In this document: in pieces, positions 16,677-25,498 of the stretch | Layout: each line of letters starts with the position of its first letter | How positions within the stretch are numbered: position 1 is the stretch's first letter | Source: Granulicella mallensis | GTDB lineage: Bacteria; Acidobacteriota; Terriglobia; Terriglobales; Acidobacteriaceae | Assembly (NCBI RefSeq): GCF_014203225.1 | Contig: NZ_JACHIO010000001.1 | Coordinates: 310,001-374,000, forward strand | Reading direction: 5' to 3' | DNA: 64,000 bases | The notes under the pieces: model-generated | The model's input: only the letters and a program-made list of their open reading frames with translations | Database searches by the model: none | What the model was told of the DNA's origin: nothing | Position numbers and translations under genes: made by a program

Positions 16677-18935
16677 ATGCTGTCGAGTCGCGAGACTCAA
16701 TGGAGGGAAAGATTGCGGAGAGCACTGTTACTCGCGGGCGTATTGGTGTGGAGTGGTGGACTGCTTGTGGCTCAGGAACAAACGGCCGCGGATCAGGCCC
16801 GATGGAAGGCCGAGGCGGCACGGGTAACGATTGTGCGCGACGACTGGGGTATTGCGCATGTGCATGGAAAGACCGATGCAGATGCGGTCTTCGGGATGAT
16901 CTATGCGCAGTGCGAGGACGACTTTAACCGTGTCGAGACGAATTACCTCACTTCGCTTGGGCGCACGGCCGAAGCACAGGGCGAAGACGCAATCTGGCAG
17001 GACCTGCGGCAGCGGCTGTTTTTGGATCCTGAAGAGTTGAGACACCACTATGCCACGAGCCCGGAATGGCTTAAACGGCTGATGGATGCATTGGCCGATG
17101 GGATCAACTTCTATCTTTCACAACATCCGGACAGGAAGCCGAAGGTGTTGACACGGTTTGAGCCTTGGATGGCGCTGTCGTTTACGGAAGGCAGCATCGG
17201 CGGAAATATCGAACAAGTCGATTTGAAGGCGCTGAAGGGGTTCTACGAACCGTCCAGCGTGCATACCCCAGACGTTAGTGCGGTCCAGATAAAGCCGCTT
17301 GCGGCTGAACCGGACTGGTTCATACCGGAACCGAGCGGGTCGAATGGGTTCGCCATTGCTCCCGGTAACACGGTAGATCACCATGCGCTCTTGCTGATCA
17401 ATCCACATACCTCCTTCTTTTTTCGCAGCGAGCTACAGATGGCGAGCGATGAGGGACTGGATGCGTATGGGGCGGTGACGTGGGGCCAGTTCTTTGTCTA
17501 CCAGGGATTCAACGACCGCGCCGGATGGATGCATACCTCCAGCAACGTGGACGCAGTAGATGAGTATCTGGAGAAGGTGGTCAGGAATGGCGACACGCTG
17601 AACTATCTGTATGACGGCACCCTCCGGCCGTTTACCAAGAAGCAGATCACGCTTCAGTACAAGACACCTCACGGCCTTGCCTCGCGGACATTTACGGCGC
17701 TGTACACCCTGCATGGGCCAGTGATCCGGAAGGACGCCGATAAGTTCGTAACGATCCAGCTCATGAATATTCCTGTGGCCGCGCTGGAGCAGAGTTATTT
17801 GCGCACGAAGGCGCGAAACTATGCCGAATACAAAAAGACCATAGAACTCCAGGCGAACGCCTCGAATAACACAGTATTTGCTGACGCCGATGGCGATATC
17901 GCATACTGGCACGGCAACTTCATCCCCCTGCGCGATACACGGTTCGATTACACCAGGCCGGTGGATGGAAGCGATCCGGCGACGAACTGGAAGGGGTTGA
18001 TGACGGTAGACCAGGCGCCGCATCTGCTGAATCCGAAGAGCGGATATCTTTTCAACGTGAACGATTCGCCCTGGAACGGCGCGGGCGCGAGTTCGCTGCG
18101 CAAGGCGGATTACCCGGCGTACGTGGAGCAAGGAATCGAGTCCGCCCGTGGCCTGCATGCGACACGGGTGCTGGCTCCGGACGGGACTCCGCGGCGGGAT
18201 CTCTCGATGGATGGGTTGATGCGTGCGGCGTACGACCCATATCTGCCATGGTTTGCCCGGACCGTGCCCGCGCTGGTCGCGGCGTACGACTCGCTACCGG
18301 CTGATGCTCCACTGAAGACGCGTCTGGCTGGTCAGATCGCACTCTTGCGTGGCTGGGACGATCGCTGGAGCGCGGAGTCGATGGCGACCTCGATCGCTGT
18401 GTACTGGGGTACGGAGATGATGAAGACCGTGGGCCGTCCGGCGCACGAGGCGTTAGTGCCCAGCGAGGATTGGGTGGCGACAAGAGTCCCGGCTGAAGTT
18501 CTGCTTACGGCTTTGGCGCAAGCTTCGGACAACCTGGCGGCGGACTTCGGAACGTGGCATACACCCTGGGGGCAGATCAACCGCTTTCAGCGTCTTACCG
18601 GAGACATCGTGCAGCCCTTCAGCGATGCCGGGCCGAGCATCCCGGTGCCGTTTGCATCATCGCTCTGGGGATCGCTGGCGTCGTTTGGCGCGCGGCAGTA
18701 TCCGGGAACGAAGCGGTGGTATGGCACAAGCGGTAATAGCTTTGTCGCAGTTGTAGAGTTCGGAGACAAGGTACGGGCAAAGGCCGTAACCGCCGGCGGC
18801 GAGAGCGGCGATCCGAAGTCGAAGCACTTCGATGACGAGGCTGAACGATATGCCGCAGGCAATCTGCGCGAAATTTACTTCTACCCCGAGCAATTAAAAG
18901 GACATACAGAGCGGACCTATCATCCGAATGAGTAA
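16677..18935 (+). CDS. Penicillin/acyl-homoserine-lactone acylase family Ntn hydrolase
   Basis: 752-residue precursor of a periplasmic Ntn-hydrolase that cleaves the acyl amide of penicillins, AHL signals or related N-acyl compounds. A signal peptide is followed by the alpha chain motif VTIVRDDWGIAHVHGKTDADA. The autocatalytic site is PEPSGSNGFAIAPG: Ser222 would be the new N-terminus and nucleophile of the beta chain. ASNNTVFADADGDIAYWHGN carries the conserved Asn of the oxyanion hole. The ATG at 16677 gives a long n-region; a TTG at 16713, preceded by GGAGGGAAA, would give a tidier signal peptide and may be the real start. Divergent from the aldehyde oxidoreductase operon, 136 bases apart. 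The acyl substrate cannot be inferred. Confidence 0.88.
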   Translation: MLSSRETQWRERLRRALLLAGVLVWSGGLLVAQEQTAADQARWKAEAARVTIVRDDWGIAHVHGKTDADAVFGMIYAQCEDDFNRVETNYLTSLGRTAEAQGEDAIWQDLRQRLFLDPEELRHHYATSPEWLKRLMDALADGINFYLSQHPDRKPKVLTRFEPWMALSFTEGSIGGNIEQVDLKALKGFYEPSSVHTPDVSAVQIKPLAAEPDWFIPEPSGSNGFAIAPGNTVDHHALLLINPHTSFFFRSELQMASDEGLDAYGAVTWGQFFVYQGFNDRAGWMHTSSNVDAVDEYLEKVVRNGDTLNYLYDGTLRPFTKKQITLQYKTPHGLASRTFTALYTLHGPVIRKDADKFVTIQLMNIPVAALEQSYLRTKARNYAEYKKTIELQANASNNTVFADADGDIAYWHGNFIPLRDTRFDYTRPVDGSDPATNWKGLMTVDQAPHLLNPKSGYLFNVNDSPWNGAGASSLRKADYPAYVEQGIESARGLHATRVLAPDGTPRRDLSMDGLMRAAYDPYLPWFARTVPALVAAYDSLPADAPLKTRLAGQIALLRGWDDRWSAESMATSIAVYWGTEMMKTVGRPAHEALVPSEDWVATRVPAEVLLTALAQASDNLAADFGTWHTPWGQINRFQRLTGDIVQPFSDAGPSIPVPFASSLWGSLASFGARQYPGTKRWYGTSGNSFVAVVEFGDKVRAKAVTAGGESGDPKSKHFDDEAERYAAGNLREIYFYPEQLKGHTERTYHPNE

Positions 18936-19014
18936 AAGAGCGCCGTCGGGGAGCACATAGAAGAGTTCCTCTTAGGCTGCATCGGCTCACAAAGAGTAAA
19001 TCTTCGTCGCTGAC

Positions 19015-19054
19015 GAGATCTCATGCTTTATCCTCGCAATCAAGATGAGATCTC
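19015..19054. promoter_or_regulatory. Inverted repeat spanning the amidohydrolase start codon
   Basis: GAGATCTCAT (19015-19024) pairs with ATGAGATCTC (19045-19054), 10-bp perfect arms and a 20-base loop. The right arm contains the ATG and first codons of the amidohydrolase gene. In mRNA the stem would hide the start; as DNA it could be an operator. Confidence 0.4.
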
Positions 19055-20334
19055 TTATTCTTGCCGCGACGCCGATTCTCTTTCCGTTCCTTGTCACTGC
19101 ACAACAGCCGGCCCAGCAACCCGCGCCCACCGCGACCGTTCTGCACGCGGCCCGCATCCTCGACGTCGCCGCCGGCAAGGTCGACTCCCCAGGCGAGGTT
19201 CTCATCGTCGGCAACCACATCCGCGAAGCCGGCGAGCACGTCTCGCATCCCAATGGCGCTACGGTCATCGATCTCGGCAACGCCACGCTGATGCCCGGCC
19301 TCATCGACGCGCACGTCCATCTCTTCCTGCACCCCGGCGCCGAAGACCTCCAGACCGTCGAGGAGTCCGTCCCGCAACGCACGCTTGAAGCCGCAGCAGC
19401 AGCCAAAGCCGACGTCCTGGCCGGCTTCACTTCCGAGCGCGACATGGGTACCGAAGGAGCCAAGTGCGCCGACGTCGCCGTGCGCAACGCGATCAACGAC
19501 GGCCTCATCCCCGGCCCGCGTATGAGAGTCTCCTGCAACGCCATCGACATCCTCGGCGGCCACGAAGACGCCATCGGTTACAACCCCGCCCAGCATGTCC
19601 TCTCCAACGCCGACATAGCTAACACCGCAGACGAAATCCTCGCCACGATGCGCGAACAGCGCAAGGAAGGCGCAGACTTCACCAAAATCTACGAGACCGG
19701 CCGAGACCATCTTGTAGAAGGCACCTTCACCACGCCCTATCAATACAACGAAGCCCAACTCGCCGCCGCCGTCACCGAAGCCGACCGTACCGGCTCCGTC
19801 GTCGGCGTCCACTGCACCGGGGAACCAGGTGCAACCTATGCCGCCGAGGCCGGCGTCGCCAGCATCGACCACGCCTACTTTCTTCTGCCCTCCACCATGA
19901 AGCTCATGCGCGACAAGCAGATCTACGCCGTGCCCACCTTCGCTGTGATGGAGGCCTTCGCCCAGCACCCACGCCATCCCGGTGACGGCGAGAAGGACCA
20001 ACAGGTGCTCGACTTCCACGCCGAGCAGTTCAAGAAACAGATGGCCGCCGGCGTTCCCTTCGCCATCGGCAGCGACGTTGGCCCCTTCCCTCATGGCACG
20101 CAGGCCCGCGAGTACGTACTGATGGTGAAATATGGCATGAGCCCCGCGGAGACCCTGCGCTCCGGCCTCATCAACGGTGCGAAGCTGCTGCGCTGGTCCG
20201 ACGCCATCGGCCAGCTCAAGCCCGGCTTCTACGCCGACATCATTGCAGTTGCGGGTAACCCACTCAACGACATTACCGTCCTCACCCACCCAACCTTCGT
20301 CATGAAGAACGGCGAGATTCTCCGCAAAGATTGA
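19045..20334 (+). CDS. Secreted amidohydrolase (imidazolonepropionase/prolidase-like)
   Basis: 429-residue amidohydrolase-superfamily protein with an N-terminal signal peptide ending FLVTAQQ, so exported. The metal motif LIDAHVHLFLHPG (about residue 87) is the His-x-His of the first strand. GVHCTGEPGATYAAEAGVASIDHAYFLL supplies later metal His residues, and AIGSDVGPFPHG holds the final Asp. KIYET gives a lysine near the position of the carboxylated Lys seen in prolidase-type members. The family cleaves cyclic amides or dipeptides; substrate unknown. The start overlaps an inverted repeat. It converges with the next gene, 10 bases between stops. A second member of the family is at 21066-22544, so two related exported hydrolases sit together. 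Confidence 0.87.
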   Translation: MRSLILAATPILFPFLVTAQQPAQQPAPTATVLHAARILDVAAGKVDSPGEVLIVGNHIREAGEHVSHPNGATVIDLGNATLMPGLIDAHVHLFLHPGAEDLQTVEESVPQRTLEAAAAAKADVLAGFTSERDMGTEGAKCADVAVRNAINDGLIPGPRMRVSCNAIDILGGHEDAIGYNPAQHVLSNADIANTADEILATMREQRKEGADFTKIYETGRDHLVEGTFTTPYQYNEAQLAAAVTEADRTGSVVGVHCTGEPGATYAAEAGVASIDHAYFLLPSTMKLMRDKQIYAVPTFAVMEAFAQHPRHPGDGEKDQQVLDFHAEQFKKQMAAGVPFAIGSDVGPFPHGTQAREYVLMVKYGMSPAETLRSGLINGAKLLRWSDAIGQLKPGFYADIIAVAGNPLNDITVLTHPTFVMKNGEILRKD

Positions 20335-20344
20335 GGCCGCCGCA

Positions 20345-20911
20345 TCAGCTCTTAGAGGGCTGTTTTGGAGTGAGGTGCTCGAAGCGCTGGAAGAGAGGTG
20401 CTCCCCAGGTACCGATGGCGAGCAGAGCTCCGAAGAGGACGACGGCGTCGATACTCTCGCGTCCCTCGCGGGACCAGTAGGCGAGGGCGTCGAGGTTGAG
20501 CCAGAGCGCGAACTCGTCGAGCGTAAGAGCGGCGCCGATGCCGTAGCTTAGGGCGAGCAGGCGGCTGACCAGAATAGAGATAGGGGTGTCACCGGTGCCG
20601 GCTTCGGCGAGGGTGAAGTAGCCGGAGATGAGGAGCAGGAGGATTCCCCAGACAAGGTGGTGGATGTGGTGACCGCCCATCTCGACGTAGCCGAAGGGTC
20701 CGATGTGGTGGGTGATAGAGGCGACCAGCAGGCGGACGGCGAGGAACGTGATGAAGAAGCTGATGGAGGCGAGGAAGAGACGGCGATGCGGCCGGTCGGG
20801 GATCTTCTGGTGGATGAAGTAACCGAGCCGTGTGAGATGGAGCACGAGCAGGATGGCGACTGAGGCGGCGACGACGAAGAGGAGCAGTATCCAGGAGCCA
20901 GCGATGTGCAT
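20345..20911 (-). CDS. Integral membrane protein with HHIHH motif
   Basis: 188-residue predicted inner-membrane protein with about five hydrophobic segments (8-28, 45-65, 80-98, 108-128, 155-172). The striking part is VEMGGHHIHHLVWGILLLL: four His residues at the edge of a helix, which could bind a metal or haem. LTLDEFALWLNLDALAYW adds a conserved-looking acidic loop. Similar small membrane proteins occur in Acidobacteriota and Actinobacteria, but I know no function. Its upstream neighbour on the same strand is an amidohydrolase gene ending 155 bases beyond its start side, so it may have its own promoter. Confidence 0.75.
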   Translation of the reverse strand: MHIAGSWILLLFVVAASVAILLVLHLTRLGYFIHQKIPDRPHRRLFLASISFFITFLAVRLLVASITHHIGPFGYVEMGGHHIHHLVWGILLLLISGYFTLAEAGTGDTPISILVSRLLALSYGIGAALTLDEFALWLNLDALAYWSREGRESIDAVVLFGALLAIGTWGAPLFQRFEHLTPKQPSKS

Positions 20912-21065
20912 AGGGTAGGGGTATCACGAACTGGCCACTTCGTCGAAGAGAGTCCTCGTTCCGACCAATGGAAGGACCACGGCGAAGCCGTCCCACACGT
21001 CACGAAGTGACCGCTGCCCACGCAGGGCGCCCGTCCGGCAGGACAAAAGCTTCTAGCGATCCAGC

Positions 21066-22544
21066 CTAACGAAGACCGACGAGCCCCTGAACGGACTGCG
21101 TAAGTTTCAGGGGATCGTAGCCAAGTCCGTCTTTAAAGACCGTGTCAACTTTTTCGATGTCATTGATATCGACAGCAGGGTTGCCGGAGAGGACGACGAG
21201 GTCGGCAGCTTTGCCCTGCGCGATCGTGCCGATCGTAGCGTCTTCGCCGAGGAAGGCAGCGCCGTTCTGGGTGGCGATGTGGATGGCTTCGAGCGGCGAG
21301 AAGCCAGCTTCGACAAGGAGCTCGAGCTCGCGCTGGTCGCCGTAGCCGGGGAGAACGCCGCCGAAGGAGGTGGGATCGCAACCGGCCATGAGCAGACCTC
21401 CGGCTTTGACGAAGTCACGCTCGAACTGCATCTCTTTCTGGAGAGCCGCAGCGGCGAGAGGACTGTTGCGCTCGGCGATGGCGCTACGTGTGGCAAGGTA
21501 GGTGGTCCAACCCTGCGGCGTAAGCGCGCTCTGAGCGCGGGCTTCCTGACGCAGAGACGGGCGATTCGGAACAGAGATCTCGAAGACGGCAAGAGTCGAG
21601 GTGACTGCGACATGGCGAGCGACGAGGTCGTGGATCATCGCCTGAACGGGCGCGCCTTCAATGTCGACATTTTTGGCAAAGTCTTCAGACGCGCCGGTGG
21701 GCGGACAGATGCCCGGCTGTTTGCCAGGGAAAAATTCGGTGTCGACGATAATGCCGTGCTCGAGATTGTCTATGCCAAGCGCGGCGGCTTCGCGGAAGCC
21801 GACGGAGCAAAGATGGCCGGTGAGTTTGAGGCCGCGCGCGTGGGCGTGCTCGATGGAGACCTTGAGCTCGTCGGGGGTGATGTCCATGTAGGCCTTGAAA
21901 GAGGTGACGCCTTCGTCGGCCCAGTAGTCGACGGTACGGCCGGCATCTTCAGGGCCGGTGAGGGTGTGGAGCTGCGGGATGCGGCTGAGCAACCCGCCGA
22001 GATAGGGGCTGGTGATGCGGAGTTTGGGCCCAGGGGTGAGGCCGGAGTCGATCTTCTTTTTGAGGGAGAGATCGGTGTAGGGCTCGATGCTGCCGGCGGT
22101 GCGGGCGGTGGTAATGCCGCTGGCAAGGTAGAGCCGTGGAGCGCTGTCGGCCATCTCGCCAAGGAGGAAGACACCGGTGTGGCTTCCTTCGGGCGAGGTG
22201 TAGAAGAGGTGTTCATGCATGCCGACGAGGCCGGGGATGACGGTCTTGCCGGTGAGATCGAGAACCTTCGCGTTGGGCGGGTAAGAGGCTTTGAGCACGG
22301 CGCTCTGGACGCGGAGGATCTTGCCATCGGCGATGTCGATGCGCTGATCTTCTGCTGGCGCCGCGCCAGTGCCGTCGATGACGCGGACGTGCTCGAGGAC
22401 GAGGAGGGGAGCGTCTTCTTTAAGGAAGGGCTTGAGGGCCGCTGGGGTTAGGCGTTCCGTCTGGGTTTGGGCTTGCGTGGAAGTGGGTGCGAAGCTGACG
22501 GAAACAGCAAGTGTCACAAAAGCGGCGAGGAGCGGACGGCGCAT
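21066..22544 (-). CDS. Secreted amidohydrolase family protein
   Basis: 492-residue exported amidohydrolase with a signal peptide ending FAPTSTQAQ. GLVGMHEHLFYTSPEG gives the first metal His-x-His in the variant form HEH. KLTGHLCSVGFREAAALGIDNLEHGI carries the later His ligands, MAGCDPTSFGGVLPGYG the final catalytic Asp, and TQNGAAFLGEDATIGTIAQGKAADLVVLSGNP the typical C-terminal small beta domain. ITSFKAYMDI has the Lys expected to be carboxylated in binuclear members. It differs from the first amidohydrolase at 19045 and is not a recent copy. Substrate unknown; likely periplasmic hydrolysis of amides, lactams or peptides. Confidence 0.87.
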   Translation of the reverse strand: MRRPLLAAFVTLAVSVSFAPTSTQAQTQTERLTPAALKPFLKEDAPLLVLEHVRVIDGTGAAPAEDQRIDIADGKILRVQSAVLKASYPPNAKVLDLTGKTVIPGLVGMHEHLFYTSPEGSHTGVFLLGEMADSAPRLYLASGITTARTAGSIEPYTDLSLKKKIDSGLTPGPKLRITSPYLGGLLSRIPQLHTLTGPEDAGRTVDYWADEGVTSFKAYMDITPDELKVSIEHAHARGLKLTGHLCSVGFREAAALGIDNLEHGIIVDTEFFPGKQPGICPPTGASEDFAKNVDIEGAPVQAMIHDLVARHVAVTSTLAVFEISVPNRPSLRQEARAQSALTPQGWTTYLATRSAIAERNSPLAAAALQKEMQFERDFVKAGGLLMAGCDPTSFGGVLPGYGDQRELELLVEAGFSPLEAIHIATQNGAAFLGEDATIGTIAQGKAADLVVLSGNPAVDINDIEKVDTVFKDGLGYDPLKLTQSVQGLVGLR

Positions 22545-22782
22545 GGTATAGCCTCTGGAGCGGCGAAGGTCTGGAGTAGGTAGATCGATCTATGGCTGCG
22601 GGACTCTGTAGCGACTCAGCGTAGAAAACCGGGCGCAACAGACTCTGCAGAAGAATAACCGGATGGGAAACAGACGTCGAGTGAAGAGCGATGCGGTCCA
22701 GGAACCCCTCCACAGTAAAGGGGAAACAGCTCTAAACGGCGCGAAGCGTGTCTGTCATACGTCCCCCAATACCGAAACAAAG

Positions 22783-22821
22783 AAAGCAAGGACACCAGTC
22801 AAGCACTGGTGTCCTTGCTTT
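22783..22821. terminator. Intrinsic terminator hairpin (16-bp perfect stem)
   Basis: Arms 22783-22798 (AAAGCAAGGACACCAG) and 22806-22821 with loop TCAAGCA. The right arm runs into five T on the plus strand, and the minus strand continues TTTCTTTGT, so it can terminate in either direction; the minus-strand GH12 gene ends at 22944 and is the obvious client. The rest of 22545-22943 shows no gene and should hold the amidohydrolase promoter. Confidence 0.8.
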
Positions 22822-22943
22822 TTGCACCAGGGCGTGTTCACGCCATCTGAGCGCTTCGACGATAAGAGCGAAGGGAGGAAGCCGAGGAAGAGAACGTCGA
22901 GCTTCTCGAAGCGGAAGAAGATTCTACGGAAGCCCTTGAGCCT

Positions 22944-24266
22944 CTAAGGCGCGACAAGTTTGAACAACTGAGCTCCCGTTCCATTGCAGGTGTAGATCTG
23001 CAGTTGCACGCCATTGGCGGTCGAGGCGGCTGGAGTATCCAGGCAAAGACCGCTGCCCTCGCCAACAAACTCATAGTATCCATTGCCCATCGAGACAGCC
23101 TCCCACACCTCGTTCGGGTTTCCGGCATAGGTCCACAACTGCATCAGGCTGCCACTGGTGGTGCCACTATTGACCACATTCCAGGTTTCGCTCGGTGCAT
23201 TGACGTTCTCGACGTAATAATCGCCATTACCAGCCGGCTCGAACTCCCACTGCTGATTGGGTTGGGTACTGAAAGTGCCACTGCCGCAGGCCCACTGCTG
23301 CACCGTTGTTCCATTCGCGGTGCCGGAGTTCGTAGCGTCCACGCAGGAGCCGCTGTTCTGATTGATGATGTTGTACGGGGTACCGGTAGTGATCGTGCTG
23401 CCGCCGCCGCTGCTTCCCGCGGCGACATTGACCCAGAAGTTATTGACCTGTATTCCTGGACCGCCAACCCATATCTCTGTGCCAAATTCGATGGTGGTCA
23501 GATACCACGAGGACTGGATCTGTCCCAGAGCCAACGCTTCCTCAAAGAATGGGACCAGATTGAGGCTGTAGGTAGTGCCGTTGGTTGGCCCGTCGCCATC
23601 ATTGTTCACAAAGCTGATGACCTGGGCTCCCACAGGTCCAGAGCAATTGCAGTTGCCTGTGTTAAGGCCCGTATACACAGACCAGGTATGCCCGCCGGTG
23701 GTGATCGTCGCCACAGGGGAGCAGCAGCCGATGGGCCCCGCGCCGCCATTGTGCTGTACCCAGATCATCAGTTCAGTCCCGGTCGTGTTCTGGTTGGAAG
23801 GCGCAGTCGTTCCGGTGTTGAACCAGATGTCGTAGGCCACGTCATTGTTGTCTCCCGAAGGTTCCACTACCGTCTCGCCGCTGGTGATGGACCAATTGGA
23901 GAGCGCCGAAACCTGGATCGGCAGTTGCGTGTTCTGCGAACAGGCGCCGTGAAAACATCCATAAAGGAAATCCGGGTAATCAGCGGGAGTGCCCGTGGTG
24001 TCGTTGAACGCGCTGCCGGAATAGACCATGCTCGGGCCGCTCGGAGGCGTAGCCGTCGAGTTCGTAATCGTTTCGCACTGATTCGTGCTGGAGAAAGCTG
24101 CATTCCACTGGTCGCCCCCGAAGATGTACTGGTTGACGTTGCCGAGCGGTCCCGAGCTATTGTTGCCGCATATCTGCTGCGCAGAGGCGCTCCTTGCTGT
24201 CCCCATGAAAAAAACGGCGAAGGCAAAGACTGTTACCAGTATTCCTAATACAGATTGCTTCTTCAT
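22944..24266 (-). CDS. Secreted GH12 endoglucanase/xyloglucanase with C-terminal ricin-type lectin domain
   Basis: 440-residue secreted glycoside hydrolase. The ATG at 24266 follows a GAGGAGAGG stretch and gives a signal peptide ending ARSASAQ. Residues about 35-285 match GH12: NQYIFGGDQWN near the start, TELMIWVQHNGG with the likely nucleophile Glu165, and IEFGTEIWVGG with the likely acid/base Glu264. A Ser/Gly linker leads to a ricin-type beta-trefoil (CBM13, about 300-440) with QxW-like repeats such as NQQWEFEP and GVQLQIYTCNGTGAQLFKL. It would cut beta-1,4-glucan or xyloglucan outside the cell while the lectin binds polysaccharide. Followed by a strong terminator, so probably monocistronic, though an unknown secreted protein lies just upstream. 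Confidence 0.87.
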   Translation of the reverse strand: MKKQSVLGILVTVFAFAVFFMGTARSASAQQICGNNSSGPLGNVNQYIFGGDQWNAAFSSTNQCETITNSTATPPSGPSMVYSGSAFNDTTGTPADYPDFLYGCFHGACSQNTQLPIQVSALSNWSITSGETVVEPSGDNNDVAYDIWFNTGTTAPSNQNTTGTELMIWVQHNGGAGPIGCCSPVATITTGGHTWSVYTGLNTGNCNCSGPVGAQVISFVNNDGDGPTNGTTYSLNLVPFFEEALALGQIQSSWYLTTIEFGTEIWVGGPGIQVNNFWVNVAAGSSGGGSTITTGTPYNIINQNSGSCVDATNSGTANGTTVQQWACGSGTFSTQPNQQWEFEPAGNGDYYVENVNAPSETWNVVNSGTTSGSLMQLWTYAGNPNEVWEAVSMGNGYYEFVGEGSGLCLDTPAASTANGVQLQIYTCNGTGAQLFKLVAP

Positions 24267-24355
24267 GATGTTTCCTCTCCTCACGCTGTTGGAGCGAGAA
24301 GATAAGAAGTGGGCCACCCACCGGAGTCACTTCTTATTTACGCTCGGAATAAAGT

Positions 24356-24385
24356 GGGTGCCGAAGGGTTTCCACTTCGGCACCC
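24356..24385. terminator. Hairpin after the secreted unknown gene
   Basis: GGGTGCCGAAG (24356-24366) pairs perfectly with CTTCGGCACCC (24375-24385), loop of 8. It lies 25 bases after the stop of the minus-strand gene at 24410 and would separate it from the GH12 gene. Confidence 0.6.
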
Positions 24386-24409
24386 TGAGTTACTCGGAGC
24401 CGATGAGTT

Positions 24410-25498
24410 CTACTCTGTAAACAGAATAGAAGGCGCAGATCCACCGGTCGCGGTACATGTGCCGAGTTTCAGATTATTGGTTTCGCCAGTCGTACCGTCC
24501 TCCGCAGAGGGCGATACGCATGTCGGCGCAGCTGTCGACCCATCGGTCACCGCTACTTTCACCGTAAGTGCCGCACCGGAGTTGAATTGCGCTTCCGATC
24601 CACCGGCGTTGCCTAACACATTGAACTCCGCCTGGGTCCAACCGCTCGCAATATCCGTAAGGCTATCGCTGACAGTTGCTGTAAACGCCTCGGTCCCAAA
24701 AGTGACCGTGGCTTTATCCGTCCCATTTTTCGTAGCTGAACCCGAGAGCGTCAGCTCTGCGAGATCGGTAATAGGTAATTGCCCACTAGCAATAACTACA
24801 GCCGGGGTATTTTGGACGCAGTCTTCGCCCGGCCCTGTTGCATCGGCACCACCATCGATGAATCCGCTAGGGCAAACATTGGAGCCACTCCTGGAGCCAT
24901 AATTGATAAGCCAGTATTCTATAAATACTTCTGTCTTACCGGTCAGACTATTGCTGGTAAGTGACACGGGAGTGTTCGTCGACATCACATACTGCTGCCA
25001 GGCGAAGCAACCTGAGAAGCCGGCACAAGCTGCAGAGCCAGGGTAGAAGTTCGTATTAACCTGCAGCGTATATTCATTCGATCCAAGAATGCCGCCACCG
25101 CCAAATGCAGCAACACCGACACTCTTTTCAGTTTTCACGTCCGTCACCGTTGGGAAGCTGCCGAGTGCTGAGCTGAACAGACTCCCTGATGGTGCTTGAA
25201 CGACATAATCAGAACCATTGCCAACTGTTTGTTCTCTCTTTGTGGGCTTTGGTAGCGCAGAGCGATAGCCTGGCGCTTCGGCGCATTCGATCGCCTGCCA
25301 TTGAGTGCTCGGATACGAGGCATGAAAACAACCATTTCCGGGTGCATTGAGGTGGTGCATGGTCCCGCTCCAGGACTCATGCGCCTGAGCTTCTACCTGG
25401 TCAGCGGTCTGAGCGGCAAGCACGGATGGAAGCCCGGTGACGCTCACAAGACTTGCGACGACTGCGATCTGAATTATGGAACGTACTTCAAATTTCAT
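24410..25498 (-). CDS. Secreted protein of unknown function
   Basis: 362-residue exported protein with signal peptide ending LPSVLAAQ. The mature start carries the distinctive HHLNAPGNGCFHASYPSTQW and ECAEAPGYRSALP, an uncharacterised secreted family I have seen in soil bacteria. The centre has QVNTNFYPGSAACAGFSGCFAWQQYVMS with paired Cys, and EYWLINYGSRSGSNVCPSGFIDGG, which suggests a disulfide-stabilised beta fold. The C-terminal 120 residues are Thr/Ser-rich beta strands like an Ig-type domain. No enzyme motif is visible. It lies upstream of the GH12 gene on the same strand, 143 bases apart with a hairpin between, and may assist in binding or breakdown of plant cell wall. Confidence 0.75.
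   Translation of the reverse strand: MKFEVRSIIQIAVVASLVSVTGLPSVLAAQTADQVEAQAHESWSGTMHHLNAPGNGCFHASYPSTQWQAIECAEAPGYRSALPKPTKREQTVGNGSDYVVQAPSGSLFSSALGSFPTVTDVKTEKSVGVAAFGGGGILGSNEYTLQVNTNFYPGSAACAGFSGCFAWQQYVMSTNTPVSLTSNSLTGKTEVFIEYWLINYGSRSGSNVCPSGFIDGGADATGPGEDCVQNTPAVVIASGQLPITDLAELTLSGSATKNGTDKATVTFGTEAFTATVSDSLTDIASGWTQAEFNVLGNAGGSEAQFNSGAALTVKVAVTDGSTAAPTCVSPSAEDGTTGETNNLKLGTCTATGGSAPSILFTE

Noticed and set aside
19021-20289. 422-codon minus-strand open frame
   Set aside because: Antisense to the amidohydrolase gene, which has signal peptide and metal motifs; the shadow is Gly/Val/Asp-rich.
21279-22451. 390-codon plus-strand open frame
   Set aside because: Antisense to the second amidohydrolase; same kind of high-GC shadow.
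23004-24248. 414-codon plus-strand open frame
   Set aside because: Antisense to the GH12-lectin gene; no motif and no ribosome site.
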